From JAZDKP01 sp043802925 (GTDB lineage: Bacteria > Fibrobacterota > OXYB2-FULL-49-7 > JAEUSG01): DNA of 11,701 nt. A program made the translations under genes and the position numbers. This document shows, piece by piece, positions 1-8,916 of the stretch. How positions within the stretch are numbered: position 1 is the stretch's first letter; each line of letters opens with the position of its first letter. The stretch spans positions 1 to 11,701 of the forward strand of contig JAZDKP010000279.1 in NCBI GenBank assembly GCA_043802925.1. Direction: 5' to 3'. The notes beneath the pieces were generated by a model, which was not told the DNA's origin, did not search any database, and worked only from the letters and a program-made list of their open reading frames with translations.

Positions 1-21
1 CCTCCTTAAAGTGCATAGTTT

Positions 22-45
22 GTAGCCACGCCCGTCGTGGACTAC
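22..45. repeat. Small hairpin-forming inverted repeat
   Basis: GTAGCCACG (22-30) pairs with CGTGG (36-40) and CTAC (42-45) around a CCCGT loop, with a single bulged A at 41. Outside it, TGCATAGT (12-19) can alternatively pair with ACTACGCA (41-48) through one G-U pair. The stem is followed by a mildly T-rich stretch on the plus strand (CTCTTTT, 56-62). It could be the tail of a terminator for a gene left of the window, or a dispersed palindromic repeat. The sequence alone does not decide. Confidence 0.45.
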
Positions 46-132
46 GCATTAACTACTCTTTTAAGAAAGGTAGCCTCTTTTATTTCAAAGACCAAGCCTC
101 CATTACCAACTGACCACCCACTAACATAGTAT

Positions 133-233
133 CTCTCTCGCAGAGAGAGGGGGGTTGGATGTAAAGCCCATCTATTCATGAAATCCAGAAGTTTATTTTG
201 TTTTACTTTGGCCCCCCTCTCTCTGCGAGAGAG
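133..233. repeat. Pair of inverted palindromic CT/GA elements (REP/BIME-like)
   Basis: A 22-nt arm at 133-154 (CTCTCTCGCAGAG, then AGAGGGGGG) is exactly complementary to the arm at 212-233, with a 57-nt spacer. Each arm is itself a hairpin: CTCTCTC/GAGAGAG with a 3-nt loop, at 133-149 and 217-233. The right copy continues into GGGGGG, AAA and GGGGGGTGAGTT (234-252). The left copy lacks this tail, so it looks shortened. The form (C-run, hairpin, G-run, then GGGGGGTGAG) resembles dispersed palindromic intergenic repeats seen in many environmental bacterial genomes. That family resemblance is from memory and was not searched. Confidence 0.7.
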
Positions 234-319
234 GGGGGAAAGGGGGGTGAGTTCTCTGTTTCCGCCGCCTTCCTCAACAGTGTATTTTATCCTTCATAAT
301 TGAACCGGAGATCCCGCCC

Positions 320-2926
320 ATGAGCTTCAGCACCGGCCTCACCGCCCTCGACCAAATTCTCCAGGGCATTCTGCCCGGCGACAACATCGTCTGGAGCGTG
401 GACACCATCGCGGATTACCGCTGTTTTGTGGAACCCTTTGCCCGGCACGCAAAAGAGGACGGCCACCGTCTTGTCTATTTCCGTTTCGCCTCACACGAAC
501 CCCTGGTGCCCCCGGACGTCACGACCGCCGAGGTCCACGCGCTGAACCCGGCTGCGGGCTTTGAAAAGTTCATCACCGATATCCACCACGTCATCGAAAA
601 GACCGGCCGCGGCGCCTATTATATTTCAGACTGTATGTCCGACCTGGCCGACAACTGCTACAGCGATCGCATGATCGGTAACTTCTTCAAGCTGACCTGC
701 CCCTATCTTTTCAAGATGGAGACCCTCGCCTTCTTTGGCATCTACCGGCACATCCACTCCTACCACGCCACCAATCCCATCGAGGAGACCACGCAGATAC
801 TTCTCGATGTCTACCGCAATGACAACCGGATCCATGTCCAGCCCTCCAAGGTCGCGGGCCGTTACTCCCCCACCCTCTACATGCTCCACAGCTGGGAACC
901 CGACGCCTTTGTCCCGGTCACCGAAAGCGCTGCCATCTCCGACGTGCTCTCGTCCTCGCCCTGGCCGGGCCTCAAGTCCGCAAGCTACCGGATGATCGGC
1001 ATCTGGGACAAACAATTCATGCACGCCGAGGAGGTCCTCGAATCCCTGCGCCAGAACGCATGCACACCCGAGACCGCGGAACAGGTGGTGGAACGGCTCA
1101 TCCGGCTCATCGTGTCGAGCGACGAACGCATCCAGAAGCTGGCAGCCGCGCACTTCTCGCTCCAGGACATGATTTTCCTCTGGAAACGGATGATCGGCAC
1201 CGGTATGATTGGCGGCAAGTCCGCGGGCATGCTCCTCGCCCGCGCCATTTTACGGAAACGCGACCCCAAATGGATTAAGCTCCTCGAATCGCATGACTCG
1301 TTCTTCATCGGCTCGGATGTCTTCTATTCATTCCTGGTCGACAACGGCTGCTGGTGGGAGCGCCAGAAACAGAAGGATCCGGAGACCTTCCTCAATGGCG
1401 TGAAAGAAACACGGGAAAAAATTTTGAAGGGGGAATTCCCGGACTACATCGTAAGCCGGTTCACAGACATGCTCAATTACTTCGGCCAGTCCCCCATCAT
1501 CGTCCGCTCCAGCAGCCTGCTCGAGGACAACTTCGGCAACGCCTTTGCGGGAAAATACGACAGCGTCTTTTGCGCCAACCAGGGCACGCACCAGCAGCGG
1601 CTCGAAAGCTTCATCAACGCGGTGCGCAACATCTACGCGAGCACCATGAGCGCGGAGGCCCTGAGCTACCGCGCCAAGCGCGGGGTGCTCGACAAGGACG
1701 AACAGATGGCGCTGCTCATCCAGCGCGTGTCCGGCGCGCCCTATTGCCGCTTTTTCTTTCCCCAGCTCGCGGGCGTGGCCTTTTCGTTCAACCCCTATGC
1801 CTGGAGCAAGCAGATTGACCCCGAGGCGGGCATGATGCGCCTGGTTTTTGGCTTGGGCACCCGCGCCGTGGACCGCTCCGACGACGACTACACGCGCGTG
1901 GTGGCCTTAAACGCGCCCGAAATACGCCCCGAAGCCAGCTTTAACGAGGTCAAGCGCTACGCCCAACGCCGCGTGGACGCCCTGGACCTTGAAAGCAACA
2001 CCTTTGTCAATACCGAGTTTGTGGACATCATCCACGAAAACCCCAACCTGCCCCTCGGACTCTTTGCCATCCGTGACCCGGAAGTTGAGCGCTATTACCG
2101 GGAGCACCAGAAGGAAGGACTCGCCTCGTGGATACTCACTTTCGACGAGTTGCTGCTAAACACCAATTATCCGGCCCTGATGCGCGAAATGCTCAAGACA
2201 CTCCACACGGTTTACGGAACGCATGTGGACGTGGAGTTCACCACCAATTTCCTCGCAAACGGCTCGTACAAAATCAACATCGTCCAATGCCGACCCCTGC
2301 AAATCAAGGAGACCGACCCCACGGCTGTTCCCTTCCCCGCGCCCGATACCGGAAGCATAATCCTTGAAACGCACGGCGGCGTGGTAGGCCAGAGCCGCAA
2401 ACTCGAAATCGATCGCATTCTCTATGTCGTGCCCGCCCTCTACGGCCTGCTTTCGGAACCCGACCGTTATGCGGTCGCGCGCCTGATTGGCCGCCTGACC
2501 CGGCTGGAGGGCGATTCCACGGACAAGCGCCTCATGCTCCTCGGACCCGGCCGCTGGGGCACCAGCACCGCCTCACTTGGCATTCCGGTCTCGTTCAGCG
2601 AAATCCACAAGGCCTCGGTCCTGTGCGAAATCGACTCCATGCACGAAGGCCTGGTACCCGACCTGTCGCTGGGCACCCATTTCTTCAATGAGATGGTGGA
2701 GATGAACATCAACTACCTGGCCTATTTCGGGGCCCAAAAGGAAAATCGAATGGACACCGCGTTCCTGGAAAAGACGGAAAACCGTCTTGTGGAACTGCTG
2801 CCCGACGCGGCCAGATGGGCAAAGACCGTGCGGGTCATTGACGCGCCAGGGAAAGGCGACCGGGCGCACTTTTATCTGATTGCGGACACCGTGGAGCAGA
2901 AGAGCGTGCTCTACTTCAGCAGATAG
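320..2926 (+). CDS. PEP/pyruvate-binding (PPDK N-terminal-type) protein with degenerate RecA/KaiC-like N-terminus
   Basis: This 868-residue protein starts at ATG 320, nine bases after GGAG (307-310). Residues 1 to about 200 open like a KaiC/RecA-type ATPase (TGLTALDQILQGILPGDNIV, 5-24), but where a Walker A P-loop GxxxxGKT is expected there is SVDTIADYRC, so nucleotide binding there is probably lost. Residues about 285-665 match the ATP-grasp domain of pyruvate phosphate dikinase and PEP synthase: GGKSAG (298-303), IIVRSSSLLEDN (393-404), AGKYDSVF (410-417), DVEF (637-640) and a closing IVQCRPL (654-660). Residues about 680-868 carry LGPGRWGT (741-748), which I recognise from uncharacterised proteins of this class. 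No TSHAA-type phosphohistidine motif or PEP-binding barrel is present, so a complete dikinase reaction is unlikely from this chain alone. It may bind or transfer phosphate, or act as a partner or regulatory protein; the true function is unknown. No signal peptide or membrane segment is apparent, so it is probably cytoplasmic. Its last 16 bases overlap the end of gltD on the other strand. Confidence 0.88.
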   Translation: MSFSTGLTALDQILQGILPGDNIVWSVDTIADYRCFVEPFARHAKEDGHRLVYFRFASHEPLVPPDVTTAEVHALNPAAGFEKFITDIHHVIEKTGRGAYYISDCMSDLADNCYSDRMIGNFFKLTCPYLFKMETLAFFGIYRHIHSYHATNPIEETTQILLDVYRNDNRIHVQPSKVAGRYSPTLYMLHSWEPDAFVPVTESAAISDVLSSSPWPGLKSASYRMIGIWDKQFMHAEEVLESLRQNACTPETAEQVVERLIRLIVSSDERIQKLAAAHFSLQDMIFLWKRMIGTGMIGGKSAGMLLARAILRKRDPKWIKLLESHDSFFIGSDVFYSFLVDNGCWWERQKQKDPETFLNGVKETREKILKGEFPDYIVSRFTDMLNYFGQSPIIVRSSSLLEDNFGNAFAGKYDSVFCANQGTHQQRLESFINAVRNIYASTMSAEALSYRAKRGVLDKDEQMALLIQRVSGAPYCRFFFPQLAGVAFSFNPYAWSKQIDPEAGMMRLVFGLGTRAVDRSDDDYTRVVALNAPEIRPEASFNEVKRYAQRRVDALDLESNTFVNTEFVDIIHENPNLPLGLFAIRDPEVERYYREHQKEGLASWILTFDELLLNTNYPALMREMLKTLHTVYGTHVDVEFTTNFLANGSYKINIVQCRPLQIKETDPTAVPFPAPDTGSIILETHGGVVGQSRKLEIDRILYVVPALYGLLSEPDRYAVARLIGRLTRLEGDSTDKRLMLLGPGRWGTSTASLGIPVSFSEIHKASVLCEIDSMHEGLVPDLSLGTHFFNEMVEMNINYLAYFGAQKENRMDTAFLEKTENRLVELLPDAARWAKTVRVIDAPGKGDRAHFYLIADTVEQKSVLYFSR

Positions 2927-4332
2927 CGCTGCACGGCCTCGGCCGCACTGCGGCCCGCGGCAATGGCATGCACCACCAGCGACGGCCCGCGCACGCTGTC
3001 CCCGGCCCCGAAAATGCCCGGGTGCGAAGTCAGCCCTTCCCGGTTGACCAGAAGGTTTCCTTGCAGCGAAAGCGCGAGCGCCCCGTCCCTCACCATGCGG
3101 TCGTGATTGACGTGAAGAAAGCCCGTGGCGAGCAGCACAAGGTCGGCCTTGATTTCAAACTCCGACCCCTTGATTTCCTCAGACACCATCTTCCCGTCCG
3201 CGTTCCTTTTCCAGTTTAATTTGACGCATCGGACGGATGTGACGCCGTCCTTGCCACCGGTAAAGGATTTTGTGAGCAGGCTCCACATCCGCACCGCCCC
3301 CTCCTCGTGCGAAGTGGAGGTACGTAAAATTTGCGGCCAGTCGGGCCAGGGGTTGTCCGTGGTGCGCCCGGTAGGCGGTTCGGGCAGGAGCTCAATCTGC
3401 GTCACGTCACGCGCCCCCTGGCGGTGCGCGGTGCCAATGCAGTCGGAACCCGTGTCACCGCCGCCGATGACCAGCACCCGTTTGCCCGCGGCGCCAATGC
3501 CTTCGCCCGGAACCGTCTCCAGGCTGTTGCGCTGGTTCTGCTGCGTCAGGTAGTCGAGCGCGAAGTGGATGCCGGGCAGGTCGCGGCCGGGCACCGCAAG
3601 GTCGCGGGGGGCGCGCGCGCCCGTGGCCAGGATCAGGGCGTCAAAGTTCCGGGTCAGGTACTTGAGCGACACGTCCTCCCCTGCGAGCACCCCGGTCTCG
3701 AAAATGACGCCTTCGCCGCGCATCTGAAGGAGCCGCCGGTCGAGGACGCTTTTGTCAAGTTTGAAGTCCGGGATGCCGTAGCGCAGGAGTCCGCCCGGCT
3801 TCTGCGCCTCCTCAAAGACCACCACCTGGTGGCCGCGCCGCGCAAGCTGCTGCGCGGCCGCAAGGCCGGCCGGGCCCGAGCCCGCCACCGCGACCTTCCG
3901 GCCGGTCTTGCGGGGCGCGGGTTCCGGGACAATCCACCCCTCGCGGAACCCGCGCTCCACCAGGTGGAGCTCCAGGAGGCGGATGGAGACCGCGGCCTTG
4001 TTCACCGCAAGCGTACAGGCCTCCTCGCAAAGCGCCGGACAGACACGGCCCGTGATTTCCGGGAAATTGTTGGTGGAGTGCAGCAACGCCAGCGCCTTGC
4101 GCCACTGTTTGCGATAGATGAAATCGTTGATGTCCGGGATGCGGTTTTGCACCGGGCAACCCACGGCGTGGCAAAAAGGCACGCCGCAGTCCATGCACCG
4201 GCTGGCCTGGATTTCGACCGTGTCGCTGTCAAGCCGTTGCTCGATTTCGCGGTAATCGTTGAGGCGCTCGCTGACGGACCGCTTGGGCGCAGAGGCCCGT
4301 TCAAATTCCATGAATCCGGTGGGTTTAGCCAT
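2911..4332 (-). CDS. gltD: Glutamate synthase (NADPH) small subunit
   Basis: This 473-residue beta subunit of GOGAT takes electrons from NADPH through FAD and passes them via iron-sulfur clusters to the large subunit. The N-terminal cysteine domain has C46, C49, C54, C59 (RCMDCGVPFCHAVGCP) and C98, C102, C106 (VCPALCEEAC), the usual ligand region for two 4Fe-4S clusters. The FAD dinucleotide fold is VAVAGSGPAGLAAA (147-160). The NADPH fold is VLVIGGGDTGSD (286-297). The closing FAD segment is GIFGAGDSVRGP (439-450). Length matches the family. The start at 4332 is preceded by a strong GAGGAGGT ribosome site five bases away. A longer frame runs upstream to 4593, but it only reads gltB in another frame. 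The start overlaps the gltB stop by 8 bp (ATGGCTAA), so translational coupling is likely and gives matched subunits. Confidence 0.97.
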   Translation of the reverse strand: MAKPTGFMEFERASAPKRSVSERLNDYREIEQRLDSDTVEIQASRCMDCGVPFCHAVGCPVQNRIPDINDFIYRKQWRKALALLHSTNNFPEITGRVCPALCEEACTLAVNKAAVSIRLLELHLVERGFREGWIVPEPAPRKTGRKVAVAGSGPAGLAAAQQLARRGHQVVVFEEAQKPGGLLRYGIPDFKLDKSVLDRRLLQMRGEGVIFETGVLAGEDVSLKYLTRNFDALILATGARAPRDLAVPGRDLPGIHFALDYLTQQNQRNSLETVPGEGIGAAGKRVLVIGGGDTGSDCIGTAHRQGARDVTQIELLPEPPTGRTTDNPWPDWPQILRTSTSHEEGAVRMWSLLTKSFTGGKDGVTSVRCVKLNWKRNADGKMVSEEIKGSEFEIKADLVLLATGFLHVNHDRMVRDGALALSLQGNLLVNREGLTSHPGIFGAGDSVRGPSLVVHAIAAGRSAAEAVQRYLLK

Positions 4333-7300
4333 TGAACACCTCCTCAGTCGCGGACACGGTGTCGTCATCGCGATGGCGCGCCTGCGCCATGCGTTCAAGC
4401 GACTTGCGGTAGTCGACCGGCACCACCCTGACAAAAAGCGGCAGATGCGTCTCCCAGTTGTCGAGAATGGCGCGGGCCCGGCGGCTCCCGGTCTCCTTCC
4501 AGTGTTCCTCGAGCAGGCGCTGCAGCTGCGAGCGGTCTGATTCCGTCCACACGCCTTCGAGGTCCACCATGTCAAGATTGCACCGTGTGTCAAAAAGCTG
4601 GGAGGGGTCGTACACGTAGGCGGTGCCCCCGCTCATACCCGCGGCAAAATTATTGCCCGTGCCACCCAGCACCACCACCGTGCCGCCGGTCATGTATTCG
4701 CACCCGTGGTCCCCCACGCCTTCGACCACCGCCGTGGCCCCGCTGTTGCGCACGGCAAAACGCTCGCCGGCCTGCCCGTTGATGAAGACCGTGCCGCCCG
4801 TGGCACCGTAGAGAACCGTATTGCCCGCGATGATGCTGTCGGCCGCCAGAAAGGTTGTGTCCGCGGGCGGGGTCAGGATAATGCGGCCGCCCGACATGCC
4901 CTTGCCCACGTAATCGTTGGCATCGCCCTCGATACGGAAGGTGACGCCGGGAGCAAGGAAAGCGCCGAGGCTCTGTCCCGCGGTGCCGGTGAAGTCAATA
5001 TGAATGGTATCGTCCGGCAGCCCGCGCGCCCCCTTCCGCCGTACGATTTCGCCCGAGAGCATGGAGCCCACGGTCCGGTCCACATTACGAATGGACATCC
5101 GGGCCCTGATCTTTTCACCCCGCTCCAGCGCCGGGGCCGCGAGCCGTAAAAGCTCATTGTCGAGGGATTTATCGAGTTCGTGGTCCTGCGGGTGGATGCA
5201 GTACTGAGGCCGCTCCGTAAACGCCGCGGAACGGAACAGCAGCGCCGAGAAATCGAGTCCGCGCAACTTATAATGGTCGTGCGGAATATCGGCCTCGAGG
5301 CAGTCGCTCCGGCCAATCATTTCGCTGACCGTCCGGAAACCAAGTCGCGCCATATGTCCGCGCAGGTCCTCGGCCAGGAACATCAGGAAACGTTCGACAT
5401 GTTCGGGCTTCCCCTTGAAATTCTTCCGGAGTTCGGGGTCCTGCGTGGCCACGCCCATGGCGCAGGTATTCAGGTGGCACTTGCGCAGCATGACGCATCC
5501 GAGCGTCACGAGCAGGATGGTGCCGAAACCAAACTCCTCGGCTCCGAGCATGGCCGCGATGGCGATGTCGCGGCCCGTGCGCATCTGGCCGTCGGTCTGG
5601 ACACGGATGCGGTCACGGAGCCCGTTCGCGAGCAGCGCCTGGTGCGTCTCGGCGAGCCCCAGTTCCCACGGGAGCCCCGCGTATTTAATAGAGGTGAGCG
5701 GAGACGCGCCCGTGCCGCCGTCGTAGCCCGAAATGAGCACGAGCTCGGCCTTGGCCTTGGCCACCCCCGCCGCCACGGTACCCACGCCGACCTCTGAGAC
5801 CAGCTTGACCGAGATGGCGGCAGCAGGATTCACGCACTTGAGGTCGTGGATGAGCTGGGCCAGGTCCTCGATGGAATAAATGTCGTGATGCGGCGGCGGC
5901 GAAATCAGAGTGACACCCGGCGTGGTAAAACGTACGCGCGCAATATCAGCCGAAACCTTGTGGCCCGGCAACTGGCCGCCCTCGCCCGGCTTGGCGCCCT
6001 GCGCCATCTTGATTTGGAGCTCGTCCGCGCTCACCAGGTACTCGGTGGAGACGCCGAAACGGCCGGAGGCCACCTGTTTGACCCGCGACCGCAGTGAAGT
6101 GCCGTCCGGACGAGGCTGCGCGCGCTCGGGCGCCTCCCCGCCCTCCCCGGAATTGCTGCGCGACCCGATGCGGTTAAACGCGAGTGCGATGGCCTCGTGC
6201 GCCTCCTGCGAAAGGGAGCCGAAGGACATGGCCGAGGCCACGAAACGCTTGACTATGGAGGTGGCGGATTCCACGTCCTTGAGAGGAACCGGCGTCCCGG
6301 CCTTGAAGCGGAACAGGCTGCGGAGCGTGACCCGTGCCCCCTCGGGGTCGTCAATGACGCGCACATAGTCCGCGAAGGCGCCGGCATCGTTCGTGCGCAC
6401 GGCCTTTTGAATCCGGGCAATGGCCGCGGGCGACATCCGGTGCTTTTCGCCGCCCGTGCGCACGTTGTACATCCCGTCGAAATCGAGGGCTTTGCGGATA
6501 TCATCAGGTTCGCCGAAGGCGCGCTTGTGGCGCAGGTTGACCTGCATCGCAATCTCGTCAAGGCCGATACCCTCGACGCGCGAGGGCGTGTCGCAAAAAT
6601 ACGCGTCAATGACTTCACGCTTGAGGCCCACGGCCTCGAAAATCTGCGCGCCGCAGTAGCTGCGCAGCGTGGAAATACCCATGCGGCTGAACGTCTTGAG
6701 GAGCCCCTTCTTGATTGCCGTTATGTAGTTGTCGGTCACCTCGTTGAGGCCCGGCGCGCCTTCGAGCTGCCCGCTCTCGGCCATGCTGCGGATGGTGGAG
6801 AATGCCGTATTGGGACAAACGGCATTGGCTCCGTACCCGACCAGCAGGGCGAAGTGCATGATCTCACGCGCCTCGCCGGTCTCGACAATGAGCCCTACCG
6901 AGGTACGCAGGCCCTGGCGGATAAGAAAGTGGTGGAGCCCGGAAAGGGCCAGCAGCACCGGAATGGGCACAAACTGGCCGCTCATTTTACGGTCCGTGAG
7001 GATGAGGAAGGTGGCCCCCTCGGAAATATGGCGGACGGCCTCGCGGAACACCAGGTCCAGCGCACGCCGGAGGGCGTCGCCATCCCCCTTGAGCGGAAAG
7101 ACGATATCGAGGTCGCGCGCCACCACATCGGGGTGCTGCGACCGGCGGACGCGCTCCATGTCGTCGGGCGTGAGAATGGGGTGCGGCAGCTTAAGGCGCC
7201 GGCAGTGCTCCGGCGTCTCGGCAAGAAGGTTGCGCTCGCGTCCGGTAAAGGTCGTCAGCGACATGACCAGCTCCTCGCGCAGGGGGTCGATGGGCGGGTT

Positions 7301-8908
7301 CGTCACCTGCGCGAACAGCTGTTTGAAATAGACGAAGAGGGACTTGGGCCGGTCCGACAGCACCGCGAGCGGCGTGTCGTCGCCCATGGAGCCGACCGCC
7401 TCCTGCCCATGGCTGGCCATGGGCGCGAGCACGAACTTGAGTTCATCCTCGGAATAGCCAAAGACCAGCTGCTTCTTAAGCAGCGTGTCCGGATTCTCGG
7501 CCGGTATCTCCGCGGGCGTGAAAAGGCCGCGCAGCTCGATGTGGTTGTCCTTGAGCCAGTGGCGATAGGGCCGCTGGCGGCAGACCTTGGCCTTGATTTC
7601 GTTGTCCGGCACGATGCGTTTTTCCACAAGGTCCACAAGCAGCATACGGCCGGGCTGGAGACGCCCCTTGCGCAACACCTGCGGCCCCGGGATGTCGAGT
7701 ACTCCGGTCTCGGAAGCGAGAATGATGCGGCCGTCGCGCGTGATGGTATAGCGGGAAGGGCGCAAGCCGTTGCGGTCAAGGGTCGCGCCCACGTAGCGGC
7801 CGTCGGTAAAAACAAGCGCAGCCGGGCCGTCCCAGGGCTCCATGAACGACGAATGATATTCGAAGAAGGCGCGCACGTCCTCGCTGATGTGAAACTTGGC
7901 GCCCCAAGCCTGTGGCACCATCATGAACATGGCGTGTGGAATAGACCGGCCGGCCAGCACGAGGAGTTCAAGTATGTTGTCAAAAATCGCGGAGTCCGAC
8001 CCTCCTTCCACGACCACGGGCTTGATTTTGTCGATGTCCGCGCCCAGGACCTCGGAAGCAAGGATGGCCTCGCGCGCCTTCATGCGGTTGATGTTGCCGC
8101 GCAACGTGTTGATTTCGCCGTTGTGCGCCACGAAGCGGTAGGGATGCGCCAGGTGCCAGGTGGGCATGGTATTCGTGGAATAGCGCTGGTGCATAATGGA
8201 AAAGGGGCTTTTGAAGTCCGGATCCGATAGGTCCGGGTAGTATTCACGGAGCTGGGTGCCGGAAAAGAGTCCCTTGTAAACAAAGGTCCGATCCGAGAAG
8301 CTGCAAATATAGAACTGGCTGTAGTCGCCGTCCCGGCGTGATGCAATTTCCTTTTCAACAAGACGGCGGATGACAGTGGCCTTGACACCGAGACGGTCTG
8401 CGGGAATGTTCCCGGGCCCCATGAACGCCTGCCGGATACCCGGTTGCGTGGAGCGCGCGAGGTCACCCAGTGCGGATTCATTGAACGGCATGTCGCGCCA
8501 GCCGAGGAACGCGCCCCCCTCCTCTATCACGATTCGTTCAAAAACTTCCTCGCAGACAGCCCGGAGCTTCTTCTGGGAGGGCAAAAAGATCATGGCAGCG
8601 GCATAGTTCCCAGCGGACGGAAGGATGATTTTCCGGACCGCGAGTTCCCGGCGAAAGAAGGCATCCGGAATCCGGACCATGATACCCGAGCCGTCGCCCG
8701 TGCGCTTGTCGCCTCCCTTGGCGCCGCGATGCTCAAGATTGATGAGAACCTGCAGGCCGTCTTCGATGACGGAGTGGCAGGGAACCCCGTCGATACGGGC
8801 CACCAGCCCCACACCGCAACTGTCATGTTCATAAGCGGGATTGTACAGACCAACGGCTTTTCGGACACCGGCAGCATTGGCCGTAAGCGGTGGATGAAAA
8901 TCGTTCAT
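4325..8908 (-). CDS. gltB: Glutamate synthase (NADPH) large subunit
   Basis: This 1527-residue alpha subunit of GOGAT hydrolyses glutamine and adds the released ammonia to 2-oxoglutarate, making two glutamates with electrons from GltD. Domains in order: a 30-residue propeptide; the type II (Ntn) glutaminase domain from catalytic C31 (EHDSCGVG), with AHNGEINTLRGN (261-272) and EGGSDS (301-306); the central domain, about 480-770; the FMN synthase barrel, about 830-1205, with GEGGEAPER (921-929), AKPGEGGQLPGHKV (972-985), SPPPHHDIYS (1003-1012) and GYDGGTGASP (1061-1070); 3Fe-4S ligands C1138, C1144 and C1149 (GCVMLRKCHLNTC); and a C-terminal glycine-rich beta-helix domain, about 1265-1460. All key residues checked are intact and the length is normal. 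The chosen ATG at 8908 has AGGAAGG (8918-8924) nine bases upstream and gives the expected short propeptide. A start at 8983 would lie inside a leader hairpin and has no ribosome site. Confidence 0.98.
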   Translation of the reverse strand: MNDFHPPLTANAAGVRKAVGLYNPAYEHDSCGVGLVARIDGVPCHSVIEDGLQVLINLEHRGAKGGDKRTGDGSGIMVRIPDAFFRRELAVRKIILPSAGNYAAAMIFLPSQKKLRAVCEEVFERIVIEEGGAFLGWRDMPFNESALGDLARSTQPGIRQAFMGPGNIPADRLGVKATVIRRLVEKEIASRRDGDYSQFYICSFSDRTFVYKGLFSGTQLREYYPDLSDPDFKSPFSIMHQRYSTNTMPTWHLAHPYRFVAHNGEINTLRGNINRMKAREAILASEVLGADIDKIKPVVVEGGSDSAIFDNILELLVLAGRSIPHAMFMMVPQAWGAKFHISEDVRAFFEYHSSFMEPWDGPAALVFTDGRYVGATLDRNGLRPSRYTITRDGRIILASETGVLDIPGPQVLRKGRLQPGRMLLVDLVEKRIVPDNEIKAKVCRQRPYRHWLKDNHIELRGLFTPAEIPAENPDTLLKKQLVFGYSEDELKFVLAPMASHGQEAVGSMGDDTPLAVLSDRPKSLFVYFKQLFAQVTNPPIDPLREELVMSLTTFTGRERNLLAETPEHCRRLKLPHPILTPDDMERVRRSQHPDVVARDLDIVFPLKGDGDALRRALDLVFREAVRHISEGATFLILTDRKMSGQFVPIPVLLALSGLHHFLIRQGLRTSVGLIVETGEAREIMHFALLVGYGANAVCPNTAFSTIRSMAESGQLEGAPGLNEVTDNYITAIKKGLLKTFSRMGISTLRSYCGAQIFEAVGLKREVIDAYFCDTPSRVEGIGLDEIAMQVNLRHKRAFGEPDDIRKALDFDGMYNVRTGGEKHRMSPAAIARIQKAVRTNDAGAFADYVRVIDDPEGARVTLRSLFRFKAGTPVPLKDVESATSIVKRFVASAMSFGSLSQEAHEAIALAFNRIGSRSNSGEGGEAPERAQPRPDGTSLRSRVKQVASGRFGVSTEYLVSADELQIKMAQGAKPGEGGQLPGHKVSADIARVRFTTPGVTLISPPPHHDIYSIEDLAQLIHDLKCVNPAAAISVKLVSEVGVGTVAAGVAKAKAELVLISGYDGGTGASPLTSIKYAGLPWELGLAETHQALLANGLRDRIRVQTDGQMRTGRDIAIAAMLGAEEFGFGTILLVTLGCVMLRKCHLNTCAMGVATQDPELRKNFKGKPEHVERFLMFLAEDLRGHMARLGFRTVSEMIGRSDCLEADIPHDHYKLRGLDFSALLFRSAAFTERPQYCIHPQDHELDKSLDNELLRLAAPALERGEKIRARMSIRNVDRTVGSMLSGEIVRRKGARGLPDDTIHIDFTGTAGQSLGAFLAPGVTFRIEGDANDYVGKGMSGGRIILTPPADTTFLAADSIIAGNTVLYGATGGTVFINGQAGERFAVRNSGATAVVEGVGDHGCEYMTGGTVVVLGGTGNNFAAGMSGGTAYVYDPSQLFDTRCNLDMVDLEGVWTESDRSQLQRLLEEHWKETGSRRARAILDNWETHLPLFVRVVPVDYRKSLERMAQARHRDDDTVSATEEVFNG

Positions 8909-8916
8909 TGGGACCG

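Larger units (their letters stand above)
1..319. other. Non-coding region upstream of the PEP/pyruvate-binding-domain gene
   Basis: This stretch has no convincing reading frame. It holds a short hairpin (22-45), an AT-rich stretch around 46-130, two inverted copies of a palindromic CT/GA element (133-154 and 212-233), a G-rich tail (234-247) and an AT-rich piece at 280-303 just before the gene at 320. That last piece contains CATAAT (295-300), which could serve as a -10 box, but no good -35 box is visible, so no promoter is called. The ribosome binding site of the downstream gene is GGAG at 307-310. Confidence 0.7.

Noticed and set aside
133..233. Possible CRISPR array
   Set aside because: There are only two copies, in opposite orientation, with one spacer and no cas genes.
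3331..4335. 334-codon open frame on the plus strand, antisense to gltD
   Set aside because: It is a compositional shadow of gltD. No motif was recognised, and the opposite strand encodes a complete known enzyme.
4333..4593. 87-codon upstream extension of gltD
   Set aside because: The extension reads the 3' end of gltB in another frame and gives no family similarity. The ATG at 4332 has a strong ribosome site and the expected N-terminus.
6197..8230. 677-codon open frame on the plus strand, antisense to gltB
   Set aside because: It lies wholly inside gltB, which is intact with all catalytic motifs. Its translation is rich in R, H, G and A as expected from a GC-rich antisense frame, and no domain or ribosome site is recognisable.
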